Below are positions 26,411 to 35,444 of a DNA stretch of 64,000 bases, piece after piece. The first letter of the stretch is position 1. Each line of letters starts with the position of its first letter. Location of the stretch: positions 248,001 through 312,000 of the forward strand of contig NZ_MDKC01000013.1 of assembly GCF_001712755.1 (NCBI RefSeq), written 5' to 3'. A model generated the notes under the pieces. The model ran no database searches and was not told the origin of the DNA. It worked only from the letters and a program-made list of their open reading frames with translations. The translations under genes and the position numbers were made by a program. This DNA is from Gottfriedia luciferensis (GTDB taxonomy: Bacteria; Bacillota; Bacilli; Bacillales; Bacillaceae_G).

Positions 26411-26572
26411 ATGGAATCAATTAATTTATCACAACAACAATTAATAGATATTCTAAAACTCTTTTACTATAGAGGAAGCCATTCGAATGAATTAAATACG
26501 ATTGATTTTATAAATGATATGAAAAATACGATCATAATGATTAGCACAAACAATTTAGTAGAAACGAAGTAA
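26411..26572 (+). CDS. 53-residue protein between galE and epsL, unknown
   Basis: A perfect GGAGG (26401-26405), 5 nt from ATG, precedes this small frame. It begins MESINLSQQQLIDILKLFYY and ends NNLVETK. It is acidic to neutral and probably helical at the N-terminus. It lies 30 bp behind galE and 24 bp before epsL, in line with the operon. I recognise no family. The strong RBS and tight fit make translation likely. Confidence 0.6.
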   Translation: MESINLSQQQLIDILKLFYYRGSHSNELNTIDFINDMKNTIIMISTNNLVETK

Positions 26573-26596
26573 TTAATTTTTAGGAGTAGACTAAAA

Positions 26597-27196
26597 ATGA
26601 AAAGAGTCATAGATTTAGTATGTTCAATGATAATATTGCTGTTGCTATTGCTACCTCTAGTAGTTGTAGCAATTTTTGTTAGATTAAAAATGGGTGCTCC
26701 TATACTCTTTACTCAACAGCGCCCTGGTTTAAATGGTAAACCATTTTACTTGTATAAATTCCGAACAATGAGTGATTTGCATGATGCAGGAGGAAACCTT
26801 TTATCGGATGAATTACGCTTAACTGCTTTCGGGAAGTTTTTAAGAAAGTATAGTATTGATGAGTTTCCACAGTTAATAAATGTGGTTAAAGGGGATATGA
26901 GTTTAGTTGGACCAAGACCATTTTTAATGGAATATCTATCTTTATATACAGAAGAACAGATGCTAAGGCATAATGTAAAACCTGGGATTACAGGTTGGGC
27001 CCAAGTAAATGGACGGAATTCACTTACATGGGAGGAGAAATTTAAAATGGACGTATGGTATGTGAAAAATAATAGTCTCCTTTTAGATTTGAAAATCCTA
27101 ATTAAAACAGCTATTAAGGTTATAAAGAAAGAAGGAATTTCACAGGAGGGGCAAGTGACAATGGAAAAATTCACTGGTTCTAATGAAGTGATGTAG
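26597..27196 (+). CDS. epsL: EpsL, initiating undecaprenyl-phosphate sugar phosphotransferase
   Basis: This 199-residue bacterial sugar transferase has one N-terminal membrane helix (about 8-30). It carries the family motifs PILFTQQRPGLNGKPFYLYK, KFRTMSD, YSIDEFPQLINV, GDMSLVGPRP, KPGITGWAQVNGRN and MDVWYVKN. It should load the first sugar-phosphate onto the lipid carrier, probably a bacillosamine-type sugar made by EpsC, EpsN and EpsM. The next gene starts 2 bp after its stop codon. Confidence 0.95.
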   Translation: MKRVIDLVCSMIILLLLLLPLVVVAIFVRLKMGAPILFTQQRPGLNGKPFYLYKFRTMSDLHDAGGNLLSDELRLTAFGKFLRKYSIDEFPQLINVVKGDMSLVGPRPFLMEYLSLYTEEQMLRHNVKPGITGWAQVNGRNSLTWEEKFKMDVWYVKNNSLLLDLKILIKTAIKVIKKEGISQEGQVTMEKFTGSNEVM

Positions 27197-27197
27197 T

Positions 27198-27818
27198 ATG
27201 AAGGTAATTATTTTAGGTAATGGGGGACATAGCAAAGTTGTCCAAGACATCATCTACTCGATAAAGGGAAATGAAATTGTTGCTATATTAGATGACAAAT
27301 ATAAAGTTGAAAAACGTGAGAATGGAATTATATATGCTCCATTTGATTCTTTAAAAAAATTTCTAGATCAAGAAGCTAAAGTAGTGATTGCAATAGGAGA
27401 TAACAAGCTTAGAAAAAATATAGTTACTTCAATGGATATTAAAAAAGAACAATACTTAACAGTTATTCATCCTTCAGCAATTGTTAGCACTTCGACTAGA
27501 ATTGGATACGGAACAGTGGTCATGCCAAATGCAGTTATTAATGCAGAAGCGCAAATAGGCGATCATTGTGTAATTAATACTGGAGCAATCATTGAACATG
27601 ATAATCAAATCGGAGACTATACGCATGTCTCTCCAAATGCTACTTTAACAGGAAACGTGTTAGTAGAAGAAGGTGCACATATCGGAGCATCAGCTACTAT
27701 TATTCCCGGTATTAAAGTAGGGTGTTGGTCAATTGTAGGTGCGGGTTCAACGGTTATTCACAATATTTCACCACTTAGTACAGTAGTAGGCTGCCCAGCT
27801 AGAATTATTAAAAATTGA
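27198..27818 (+). CDS. epsM: EpsM, sugar O/N-acyltransferase (PglD type)
   Basis: The 206-residue protein has a small N-terminal sugar-nucleotide domain (ILGNGGHSKVVQDIIYSI) and then hexapeptide repeats forming a left-handed beta-helix (IGYGTVVMPNAVINAEAQIG, IGDYTHVSPNATLTG). The catalytic His is in EHDNQIGDYTHVSP. PglD-type enzymes acetylate a UDP-4-amino sugar. Together with EpsC and EpsN this completes UDP-N,N'-diacetylbacillosamine-like synthesis. Confidence 0.93.
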   Translation: MKVIILGNGGHSKVVQDIIYSIKGNEIVAILDDKYKVEKRENGIIYAPFDSLKKFLDQEAKVVIAIGDNKLRKNIVTSMDIKKEQYLTVIHPSAIVSTSTRIGYGTVVMPNAVINAEAQIGDHCVINTGAIIEHDNQIGDYTHVSPNATLTGNVLVEEGAHIGASATIIPGIKVGCWSIVGAGSTVIHNISPLSTVVGCPARIIKN

Positions 27819-27857
27819 AATTTGTAGATTAAATTTTTCGAAAAGGTGGTAAGTGAG

Positions 27858-29027
27858 TTGACCTTATCAAGAATTTATTTATCTCCCCCCCATATGAGCG
27901 GAGAGGAGATAAAATATATACAGGATGCATTTAATACGAATTGGATCGCACCACTTGGACCCAATGTTGATGGATTTGAAAAAGATATTATTGATTATAT
28001 AGGAGCCAATGGGGCGTTAGTTGTTAGTTCAGGAACAGCTGCAATTCATTTGGCTCTTTCTTTATTAAATGTCACAAAAGGCGATAAGGTATTTTGTTCT
28101 AGTCTTACCTTTGTGGCTAGTGCTAACCCAATAATTTATCAAGGAGCCGAACCGATCTTTATAGACTCGGAGCCTGATACATGGAATATGTCACCAAAAG
28201 CACTTGAAAGAGCATTGCATGACTCATATTTAGAAGGAACTCTTCCTAAGGCTGTTATCGTTGTTAATCTATATGGACAAGTTGCAAAAATGGATGAAAT
28301 TCAATCGTTATGCTCCAGGTATAATATACCTATTATTGAAGATGCGGCTGAATCACTTGGTTCTACTTATAAAGGAAGAGTTAGTGGTACTTTTGGTCAT
28401 TTTAGTATTTTTTCCTTTAATGGAAATAAAATTATCACGACATCTGGTGGCGGAGCACTTGTCTCAAATAATACTGAGTTAATACAAAGAGCAAGATTTT
28501 TAGCCACTCAAGCTAGGGATCAAGCGCGACATTACCAACATAGTGTAGCTGGTTACAATTATAGGATGAGTAATATTTTGGCAGGGGTTGGTAGAGCTCA
28601 ATTGCAAGTATTAGAGGAGCGAATTGAAGCTAGAAGAAGGATTTTTCAACGCTATTTTGAAGAACTAAAAGATTTACCAGGTCTAACTTTTATGCCAGAG
28701 TTAGCAAATACACGCAGTAACCGATGGCTTACAGCATTAACGATTAAAGAAGAAGAATCTAATCTATCAGTAAATAATTTATTAGATGCATTAGAAGAGG
28801 AAAATATTGAAGCAAGACCAGTGTGGAAGCCATTACATTTGCAACCCCTATTCAAAGGAGTTCGTTATTATCCTAATGAAGAAAATAACCATGTTGCAGA
28901 GAGATTGTTCGAAACTGGAATTTGTTTACCTTCAGGATCGAATCTATCGTTTGACGATCAAAGTAGAGTAATAAGCTGTATCAAAAAATTATTTTATAAA
29001 GTAGCTTGTAGGGAGGGCATTCTATGA
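27858..29027 (+). CDS. epsN: EpsN, PLP-dependent UDP-sugar aminotransferase
   Basis: A DegT/DnrJ/EryC1-family aminotransferase of 389 residues, very close to B. subtilis EpsN: RIYLSPPHMSGEE, FNTNWIAPLGPNVDGFE, SSGTAAIHLALSLL, and the PLP lysine in FSFNGNKIITTSGGG (about 195). The end LQPLFKGVRYYPNE and GICLPSGSNLS is also characteristic. It transfers an amino group to the 4-keto sugar made by EpsC. I choose TTG 27858, spaced 8 nt from AAAAGGTGG; GTG 27846 lies inside that site. Confidence 0.94.
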   Translation: MTLSRIYLSPPHMSGEEIKYIQDAFNTNWIAPLGPNVDGFEKDIIDYIGANGALVVSSGTAAIHLALSLLNVTKGDKVFCSSLTFVASANPIIYQGAEPIFIDSEPDTWNMSPKALERALHDSYLEGTLPKAVIVVNLYGQVAKMDEIQSLCSRYNIPIIEDAAESLGSTYKGRVSGTFGHFSIFSFNGNKIITTSGGGALVSNNTELIQRARFLATQARDQARHYQHSVAGYNYRMSNILAGVGRAQLQVLEERIEARRRIFQRYFEELKDLPGLTFMPELANTRSNRWLTALTIKEEESNLSVNNLLDALEEENIEARPVWKPLHLQPLFKGVRYYPNEENNHVAERLFETGICLPSGSNLSFDDQSRVISCIKKLFYKVACREGIL

Positions 29028-29049
29028 CAGAACAGCTGAGGTGCCAAAA

Positions 29050-29382
29050 ATGATAGGAAAAAACATTCAGGAAATTCGTATCAAAAAGGGACTTACTTTA
29101 TCAGAACTTGCAGAAAAAGCTAATATTTCTAAGTCTTATTTAAGCAATATTGAGCGTGAATTAAACGATAATCCGTCTATTCAAGTTGTAGAAAAGATTT
29201 CGAAGGTATTAGGAGTTGAATTTAGAACATTACTGGGGACTAATATAGAAAATAATAAACTCGAAAATGACTATATTGATCTTATAAAGGAATTAGTTGA
29301 AATTGGCATTGGAAGAGAAGAGTTAAGAGAATATAAAAAGGTATTTGAATTTGTAAAATGGAAGAATTCTAAAAATCATTGA
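29050..29382 (+). CDS. SinR/SlrR-like regulator inside the eps operon
   Basis: The 110-residue protein has an Xre-type helix-turn-helix (GLTLSELAEKANISKSYLSN, residues about 13-32, then NPSIQVVEKISKVLG) and a C-terminal SinI-like dimerisation helix pair (IDLIKELVEIGIGREELREY). It is a paralogue of the SinR at 53751. In B. subtilis the SinR paralogue SlrR is encoded next to the eps operon, not inside it. Here it would be co-transcribed, giving feedback. The ATG at 29050 has GAGGTG 7 nt upstream. It may bind SinR or SinI through its C-terminus. Confidence 0.88.
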   Translation: MIGKNIQEIRIKKGLTLSELAEKANISKSYLSNIERELNDNPSIQVVEKISKVLGVEFRTLLGTNIENNKLENDYIDLIKELVEIGIGREELREYKKVFEFVKWKNSKNH

Positions 29383-29407
29383 TAAGAAATGCTAAAGGGA
29401 GTTATGT

Positions 29408-30565
29408 ATGGATAAAACAAAGCCCTTAAAGGTCCTTCATGTTGTTGGTGCAATGAATAGAGCAGGGACCGAAACAATGCTAATGAATATATATCGAAAT
29501 ATAGATCGGACCAAAATTCAATTTGATTTTATTTCTTATAGTCAAAAAGAAGCACACTATGACGAAGAAATAGAAAGATTAGGCGGACGTATTATAAGAT
29601 TGGTAAAAACATACTCAGTAAAAGAAGTTTATACTGCGATTAAAAAGTACGGTCCGTATGATGTAGTTCATGCACATACTTTATTTAATTGTGGTATAGC
29701 CAATTTAGCGGCTCAATTAGCAGGTGTAAAGATTAGAATATCACATGCACATACAACTTTAGATACTAATCAATCTTTAATTAGAACAATCTATAAAGGA
29801 ATAATGCGAAAACTCATCAATGTAACTTCAACAAAATTGTTGGCATGTAGTAATGGTGCCGGACGATATTTATTTGGAGAGAAAGAATTAGTAAAAACAA
29901 GATATTCCTATTATCCGAATGTAATAGACTATACAAAATTTCTAGAACCGCCATTAAAAGAAGTGAAGAAATTCAAAGAAGAAGCAGATTTAGAAAATAG
30001 TTTTGTAATTGGTCATATCGGTAGGTTCATGGATGCAAAAAATCACTTGTTTTTAATTGAGATAATGAAGAACATTTTAAAAAAGCAAAAAAACATTTCC
30101 TTGTTATTAGTCGGTGATGGGGAATTAAGAGTAGGTATTGAAGAAGAAGTTAAAAAGTTTGGAATCGATGAGAATATTAAATTTGTAGGTATTAGGGAAG
30201 ACATACCAACGCTATTACATAGTATGGATTTATTTGTTTTTCCATCTTTGTACGAGGGATTAGGACTTGTTCTTTTAGAGGCGCAAGCAAGTGGTATACC
30301 TTGTATTGTATCTGAAGCAGTACAGCCTGAGGCAAACTTAAATATCGGACTAGTAGAACAGCGCATGTTAAGCGAAGGACCAGAGCTTTGGGCAAATACA
30401 ATATTAATGAATTCTCGGAATAAGGAAGGCAATATTAACCGAATAATTAATGGATTCGAAACGGAAGGATATTCGGTTTCTAAAGGAATATCAAATTTAT
30501 TGGCTATTTACCAATATTCGACAGGTGAACTAAATGAAGAAGAATATATTAGTGGCATCCTTTGA
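29408..30565 (+). CDS. GT4 glycosyltransferase, EpsF paralogue
   Basis: This 385-residue GT-B protein resembles the epsF product at 22185, with LKVLHVVGAMNRAGTETMLM, the GHIGRFMDAKNH loop and the E-x7-E motif in YEGLGLVLLEAQASGIP. It starts after AAGGGAGTTATGT. It overlaps the next gene by 32 bp. It probably adds a later sugar of the repeat unit. Confidence 0.88.
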   Translation: MDKTKPLKVLHVVGAMNRAGTETMLMNIYRNIDRTKIQFDFISYSQKEAHYDEEIERLGGRIIRLVKTYSVKEVYTAIKKYGPYDVVHAHTLFNCGIANLAAQLAGVKIRISHAHTTLDTNQSLIRTIYKGIMRKLINVTSTKLLACSNGAGRYLFGEKELVKTRYSYYPNVIDYTKFLEPPLKEVKKFKEEADLENSFVIGHIGRFMDAKNHLFLIEIMKNILKKQKNISLLLVGDGELRVGIEEEVKKFGIDENIKFVGIREDIPTLLHSMDLFVFPSLYEGLGLVLLEAQASGIPCIVSEAVQPEANLNIGLVEQRMLSEGPELWANTILMNSRNKEGNINRIINGFETEGYSVSKGISNLLAIYQYSTGELNEEEYISGIL

Positions 30566-31715
30566 TCTAGAGATTGGAGGAGTTGAGAGAAGCCTAATCA
30601 GTATGTTAAATAACTTTGATTTTAAGAGTTACACAGTTGATTTAATGCTTTATAGTCATACAGGTGAATTTATGAAGCTTTTGCCTAATAAGGCAAATCT
30701 ACTCGCGGAAAGTAAGGCATATAAGACATTTCGGATGCCAGTCCTAGATGTCATAAAAAGTGGGCAATTAAGTCTTGCGTTTTCTAGACTGTTAGCAAAG
30801 TACTTGGCAAATAAAAATCACTCTTCCGAAAATGGATATAAACAAATGCAATATATGTGGAAGTATTCAGTTCCTTTTCTACCAAAGCTAAATAAGAAAT
30901 ATGATGTGGCAATTAGTTACCTATGGCCACATTACTTTGTAGCGGAGAAAGTAGATGCCAAGATCAAAATTGCATGGATTCATACAGATTTTTCAACAGT
31001 GGAAACAGACATTGAATTAGATGTGAAATTGTGGAGTAAGTTCAATTATATCGTAGCAGTCTCAGATGAATGCAAACATGCATTCATAAGTAAATATTCA
31101 GAATTAGAGGACCGAGTCATCGTAATGGAAAACATTACAACTCCAGAATTGATTAACACATTAGCAAATGAAGAAGCCGATAATCCAATGGTGGAAGATG
31201 CAAGATTTAAAATTATAACTGTGGCCAGACTTTCATACGCAAAAGGAATTGATTCCGCGGTTAAAGCACTGAAAATGTTAAATGATCGAGGATACAAAAA
31301 CATATGTTGGTATGTAGTCGGTTACGGGGGCGACGAACAACAAATTAAAGATTTGATAGAGGAAAATAATTTAACGGATCAGTTTATTCTTTTAGGAAAA
31401 AAAATAAATCCCTACCCATTTATAAAAGAAGCTGATTTATACGTACAACCATCTAGGTATGAGGGAAAAGCAGTTACGGTGGTCGAAGCGCAAGTTCTTT
31501 CGAAGCCGGTTATTATAACAAATTATCCAACAGCTAAAAGCCAAGTAAAAGATGGATTTGATGGTTCAATCTGTGAGCTCTCAGTCCAGGGTATTGCAGA
31601 TGGTATTGAAAAACTTTACTTGGATTCCCGAATGAGAGAGCAATTAGTAACCAATTGTAAAGATACAGTTTTTAGTAATTTAAATGAACTAAACAAACTT
31701 TATAGCTTAATATAA
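30534..31715 (+). CDS. GT4 glycosyltransferase (tandem family, member 1)
   Basis: The 393-residue GT-B protein begins KNILVASFDLEIGGVERSLI. The donor-binding part has ITVARLSYAKGIDSAVKALK and LYVQPSRYEGKAVTVVEAQV. It is the first of four related enzymes in a row that share the motif I-x-GVE(K/R)SL and NPYP(F/Y). The RBS is AGGTGA within the preceding gene. Confidence 0.87.
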   Translation: MKKNILVASFDLEIGGVERSLISMLNNFDFKSYTVDLMLYSHTGEFMKLLPNKANLLAESKAYKTFRMPVLDVIKSGQLSLAFSRLLAKYLANKNHSSENGYKQMQYMWKYSVPFLPKLNKKYDVAISYLWPHYFVAEKVDAKIKIAWIHTDFSTVETDIELDVKLWSKFNYIVAVSDECKHAFISKYSELEDRVIVMENITTPELINTLANEEADNPMVEDARFKIITVARLSYAKGIDSAVKALKMLNDRGYKNICWYVVGYGGDEQQIKDLIEENNLTDQFILLGKKINPYPFIKEADLYVQPSRYEGKAVTVVEAQVLSKPVIITNYPTAKSQVKDGFDGSICELSVQGIADGIEKLYLDSRMREQLVTNCKDTVFSNLNELNKLYSLI

Positions 31716-31766
31716 TTTGCGACAGCTTTTGCTTAAATATAAACCTGTATAAGGGAGGTTTTTCTA

Positions 31767-32957
31767 GTGAAAAAAAATATACTCTTTGTAATTGATTCCT
31801 TACACATAGCAGGAGCGGAAAAAAGTTTAACTACACTATTGAATTTATTAAATCTAGAAGAATACTCCGTTGATCTAATGTTATTTGCACACGGTGGTGA
31901 ATTCGAGAAGCTTGTTCCTAAGGATGTAAATATTTTACCCCCCCTTAAATACACCAAATTTACTGAGCTTAGTATGACTGACTCAGTTATCAACTCATTA
32001 AAGAAATTTAAATTTGATATGCTATTTTCAAGGCTAAAGTATTCCTTTGAAATAAGGAGAAAAAACTATAGTATAGCGGAAGAAGCAAGAATATTTTGGG
32101 AAAGTGTTTCCAATGTGATCGAGAAAAATGAAAAAGTATATGATATTGCAATAAGTTATGCACAAGGTATTCCTACTTTTTACGTCGCTGATAAAGTTAT
32201 AGCAAAGGAAAAATACGCATGGGTAAACGTAAGCTATCATTTAACTGATCATGAAAGGAATTTTCAAGAACCGTTTTATGATCAATATAAAAAAATTGTA
32301 GCTGTATCAAATTCTACACGTGAAATCTTCATAAAGACCTTTCCTAGTTGTTCCAGTAAAATGGAGGTTATTTTTGATATAAATAATCCAGAATTTATTA
32401 ACCAAATGGCATTAAGTGGAGATAGTTATCAAGATAATTTTAATGGCATTAAAATTTTAACGATTGGTAGGTTGGCCCAACAAAAAGGTTATGATCTTGC
32501 TTTAGAAGCTTGCAAAAATCTGAAAGAAAAGGGCATTGACTTTAGATGGTATGTATTAGGAATGGGACCGTTACAACAAGAAATTGAAAAGTATATTGAG
32601 GATCATCAGTTACATACAAACTTTATCTTGTTAGGGGTAAAATCAAACCCTTATCCATATATAAAAGATGCTGATCTTTATGTTCAAACATCGAAGTTTG
32701 AAGGATTTGGTCTTGCAATTGCTGAAGCACGTATGCTAAATATTCCTATAGTTACAACTAGGTTTGACGCAGTTTATAGTCAAATGATTGATGGGAAAAA
32801 TGGTTTAGTTGTAGATATGACGGCTGAAGGTGTTACAAACGGGATATTGAAATTAATCACGGATAATGAACTGAAAGAGAATATAGTAAAATTCTTGCGA
32901 GTGGAGAAAAAAGGCAATGTCGAAGAATTAGAAAAATTTTATGAGTTAATAGGTTAA
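31767..32957 (+). CDS. GT4 glycosyltransferase (tandem family, member 2)
   Basis: The 396-residue protein starts KNILFVIDSLHIAGAEKSLT at GTG 31767, with AAGGGAGGT upstream. It carries TIGRLAQQKGYDLALEACKN and LYVQTSKFEGFGLAIAEARM. It aligns with its neighbours over the whole length, so a local duplication is likely. Donor and acceptor are unknown. Confidence 0.87.
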   Translation: MKKNILFVIDSLHIAGAEKSLTTLLNLLNLEEYSVDLMLFAHGGEFEKLVPKDVNILPPLKYTKFTELSMTDSVINSLKKFKFDMLFSRLKYSFEIRRKNYSIAEEARIFWESVSNVIEKNEKVYDIAISYAQGIPTFYVADKVIAKEKYAWVNVSYHLTDHERNFQEPFYDQYKKIVAVSNSTREIFIKTFPSCSSKMEVIFDINNPEFINQMALSGDSYQDNFNGIKILTIGRLAQQKGYDLALEACKNLKEKGIDFRWYVLGMGPLQQEIEKYIEDHQLHTNFILLGVKSNPYPYIKDADLYVQTSKFEGFGLAIAEARMLNIPIVTTRFDAVYSQMIDGKNGLVVDMTAEGVTNGILKLITDNELKENIVKFLRVEKKGNVEELEKFYELIG

Positions 32958-32980
32958 TGTAAGAAGAGAGAGTGAAGCCT

Positions 32981-34171
32981 ATGAAAATAAAGATATTATT
33001 TATGATAATTAATATGAATATTGGTGGAACTGAAAAAGCACTACTAAATATGTTATCTGAGATGAATGAAGATGAATACGAAATCATTGTACTTATGTTA
33101 GAAGAGTTTGGTGGTTTTTTAAATGAATTACCAAGTAATATTCAAATTGAATATGTAAAAGATTACGAAAAAATAAAAGCTTTACTAAATAATCCTCCAT
33201 TATTCGAAGCTATGGAAATATTAAAAGATGGTAAACCGGTTCGCGCTATTAATTTAATCTTTTATCACTTACTTTCAAAGATTATGAAAGATAGAAGTTC
33301 ATACTTTAAATATGTATTAAAAGATTATCGCAAATTTGAAAAAGAATATGATATAGCAGTAGCTTATGCAGGTCCAATGGAGTTAATAAGCTATTTTGTT
33401 ATGCACAAAATAAACGCCAAAAAGAAAGTTCAGTGGATTCATTTTGATGTAACTAAAATTTCTTTTAATAACAAGTTTGCTATAAATCTATATAAGAAGT
33501 TTGATCAAATTTTCGTTGTATCAAATGAAGGAAAAGAAAAACTTATAGAGAAGTTATCTGGAATAAAAAACAAAATAAATACATTCGGAAATATTATTTC
33601 TTCAAGTTTAATTGAAAAGATGGCGGAAAAAGAGTCAGGATTTGATGAAGATTTTAAAGGAATAAAAATTCTAACAGTTGGAAGACTTTCAATTGAAAAG
33701 GGGCAGGATTTAGCAATCAAAGTATTATCGAAGCTAAAGAAAGCTGGATACAATGTTAAATGGTATTGCATTGGAGATGGAGAAGGTAAGGTAGAATATC
33801 TCAAATTAATAGATGAGTATAATGTTTCGGAAGACTTTATTTTATTAGGTACGAAAATAAATCCATATCCTTATATGAGGCAATGCGATCTATATGTGCA
33901 GCCATCGCGCCACGAAGGATATTGCATTACTCTTTCTGAGGCAAGATGCTTTAATAATCCAATCATTACAACGAATTTTACTGGTGCAAACGAACAGCTC
34001 AAAAATCGGGAAACAGGCTTAATTGTTAATTTTGATGTAGAGGAAATGTATAAGGCAGTGAAAGAATTACTAGATAATGAGATTTTAAGAAATGAAATAA
34101 AAATAAATTTAAAAAAAGAATCCGTAGATACTACAAAGGAAATAGAGAAGTTGAACTTACTCAATGTATAA
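32981..34171 (+). CDS. GT4 glycosyltransferase (tandem family, member 3)
   Basis: About 396 residues. It begins IKILFMIINMNIGGTEKALL and contains LTVGRLSIEKGQDLAIKVL, SKLKKAGYNVKWYCIGDGEG and LYVQPSRHEGYCITLSEAR. It is closest to member 4 downstream, with which it shares KGQDLAIKVL and WYCIG almost unchanged, so these two are the most recent duplicates. I prefer ATG 32981 to GTG 32972 by spacing to the GAGAG sequence. Confidence 0.86.
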   Translation: MKIKILFMIINMNIGGTEKALLNMLSEMNEDEYEIIVLMLEEFGGFLNELPSNIQIEYVKDYEKIKALLNNPPLFEAMEILKDGKPVRAINLIFYHLLSKIMKDRSSYFKYVLKDYRKFEKEYDIAVAYAGPMELISYFVMHKINAKKKVQWIHFDVTKISFNNKFAINLYKKFDQIFVVSNEGKEKLIEKLSGIKNKINTFGNIISSSLIEKMAEKESGFDEDFKGIKILTVGRLSIEKGQDLAIKVLSKLKKAGYNVKWYCIGDGEGKVEYLKLIDEYNVSEDFILLGTKINPYPYMRQCDLYVQPSRHEGYCITLSEARCFNNPIITTNFTGANEQLKNRETGLIVNFDVEEMYKAVKELLDNEILRNEIKINLKKESVDTTKEIEKLNLLNV

Positions 34172-34238
34172 CAAATTTACCTCATTAGTCATCTAGATAG
34201 ATATTTTGGTTTTTTAATACTCATTTTTGGGGTGAAAT

Positions 34239-35429
34239 ATGAAGAAAAAAGTTTTATTTATGCTTAGTAGTATGAATATAGGCGGTGTGGAGAAATCTCT
34301 TCTATCATTATTATCAGTAATTCCAAAAGATAAATATGATATTACGCTCCTACTCTTAGAGAAAAAAGGGGGATTTTTTGGGAATATCCCAGATTGGGTT
34401 AATGTAGTAGAAGCTACATGGTTTACCACAATTAAAGATATTATATTACAACCTCCACACAAAACTTTGAAAGATTACTTTCATAATAAGCAATACGTAA
34501 AAATGCTATCTTTTTTAAGTAAATACCTAATTTCAAAAAAAACTTCAGATCGAAATATTTATTATCATCATATTTTTAAGGATGTTCCAAAAGATTTAAC
34601 TTTGTATGATGTAGCTATAGCATATCAAGGTCCTACTGACATCATTGATTATTATATCGCCAACAGAGTAACTGCTAAAAAAAAGGTGTCATGGGTTCAC
34701 TTCGATGTTTCAAAACATCTAATCAATACGAAATTATATAAAAAGCTTCATAAAAAGTTCGATAAGATCTTTGTTGTTTCAGAGGAAGCAAAGAAAAGGC
34801 TAATTGAAAAATTACCACAAGATGTAAATAAAACAGAAGTATTTAAAAATATACTTTCATCAAGTGTCATTAATAATATGTCTTTAGCAGAGGTTGACTT
34901 TGATAATAGTTTCATAGGAATAAAAATTTTGACGGTTGGAAGGCTCTCCATGGAAAAGGGTCAAGATATGGCTATAAAGGTATTATCAAAATTAATTGAA
35001 AATGGATACAACGTGAGATGGTATTGCATTGGTGAAGGTGAGGATCGCAAGGAGTACGAGGCATTAATTCATAAACTTGGGTTAGAATCCAATTTTATCC
35101 TATTAGGTGCAAAACAAAATCCATACCCGTATGTAGCGAATGCTGATCTTTATGTACAAACTTCTAGACACGAAGGTTTCTGTCTTACTTTAGCTGAAGC
35201 TAGGTGTTTACATAAACCAATCGTTACTACAAATTTTACAGGTGCAAATGAGCAAATTACTGATAATTACGATGGGTTAATTGTCAAATTTGACCAAGAT
35301 GAGTTATTTGAAAAAATAACATATTTAATTAATAATCCTGGAAAAAGTGAGGATTTATCTAGAAATCTATTAAACGAAATTGTAGATACTACTTCTGAAA
35401 TAGATAAGTTATATCAATATATCGGATAA
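34239..35429 (+). CDS. GT4 glycosyltransferase (tandem family, member 4)
   Basis: The 396-residue GT-B protein begins KKVLFMLSSMNIGGVEKSLL and has LTVGRLSMEKGQDMAIKVLS, RWYCIGEGEDRKEYE and LYVQTSRHEGFCLTLAEAR. The RBS is GGGGTGAAAT before ATG. It ends a block of four related enzymes and leads into three GT2 genes. The role is addition of one sugar of an unknown side chain or repeat. Confidence 0.87.
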   Translation: MKKKVLFMLSSMNIGGVEKSLLSLLSVIPKDKYDITLLLLEKKGGFFGNIPDWVNVVEATWFTTIKDIILQPPHKTLKDYFHNKQYVKMLSFLSKYLISKKTSDRNIYYHHIFKDVPKDLTLYDVAIAYQGPTDIIDYYIANRVTAKKKVSWVHFDVSKHLINTKLYKKLHKKFDKIFVVSEEAKKRLIEKLPQDVNKTEVFKNILSSSVINNMSLAEVDFDNSFIGIKILTVGRLSMEKGQDMAIKVLSKLIENGYNVRWYCIGEGEDRKEYEALIHKLGLESNFILLGAKQNPYPYVANADLYVQTSRHEGFCLTLAEARCLHKPIVTTNFTGANEQITDNYDGLIVKFDQDELFEKITYLINNPGKSEDLSRNLLNEIVDTTSEIDKLYQYIG

Positions 35430-35444
35430 GATGGAGTGAAATTA

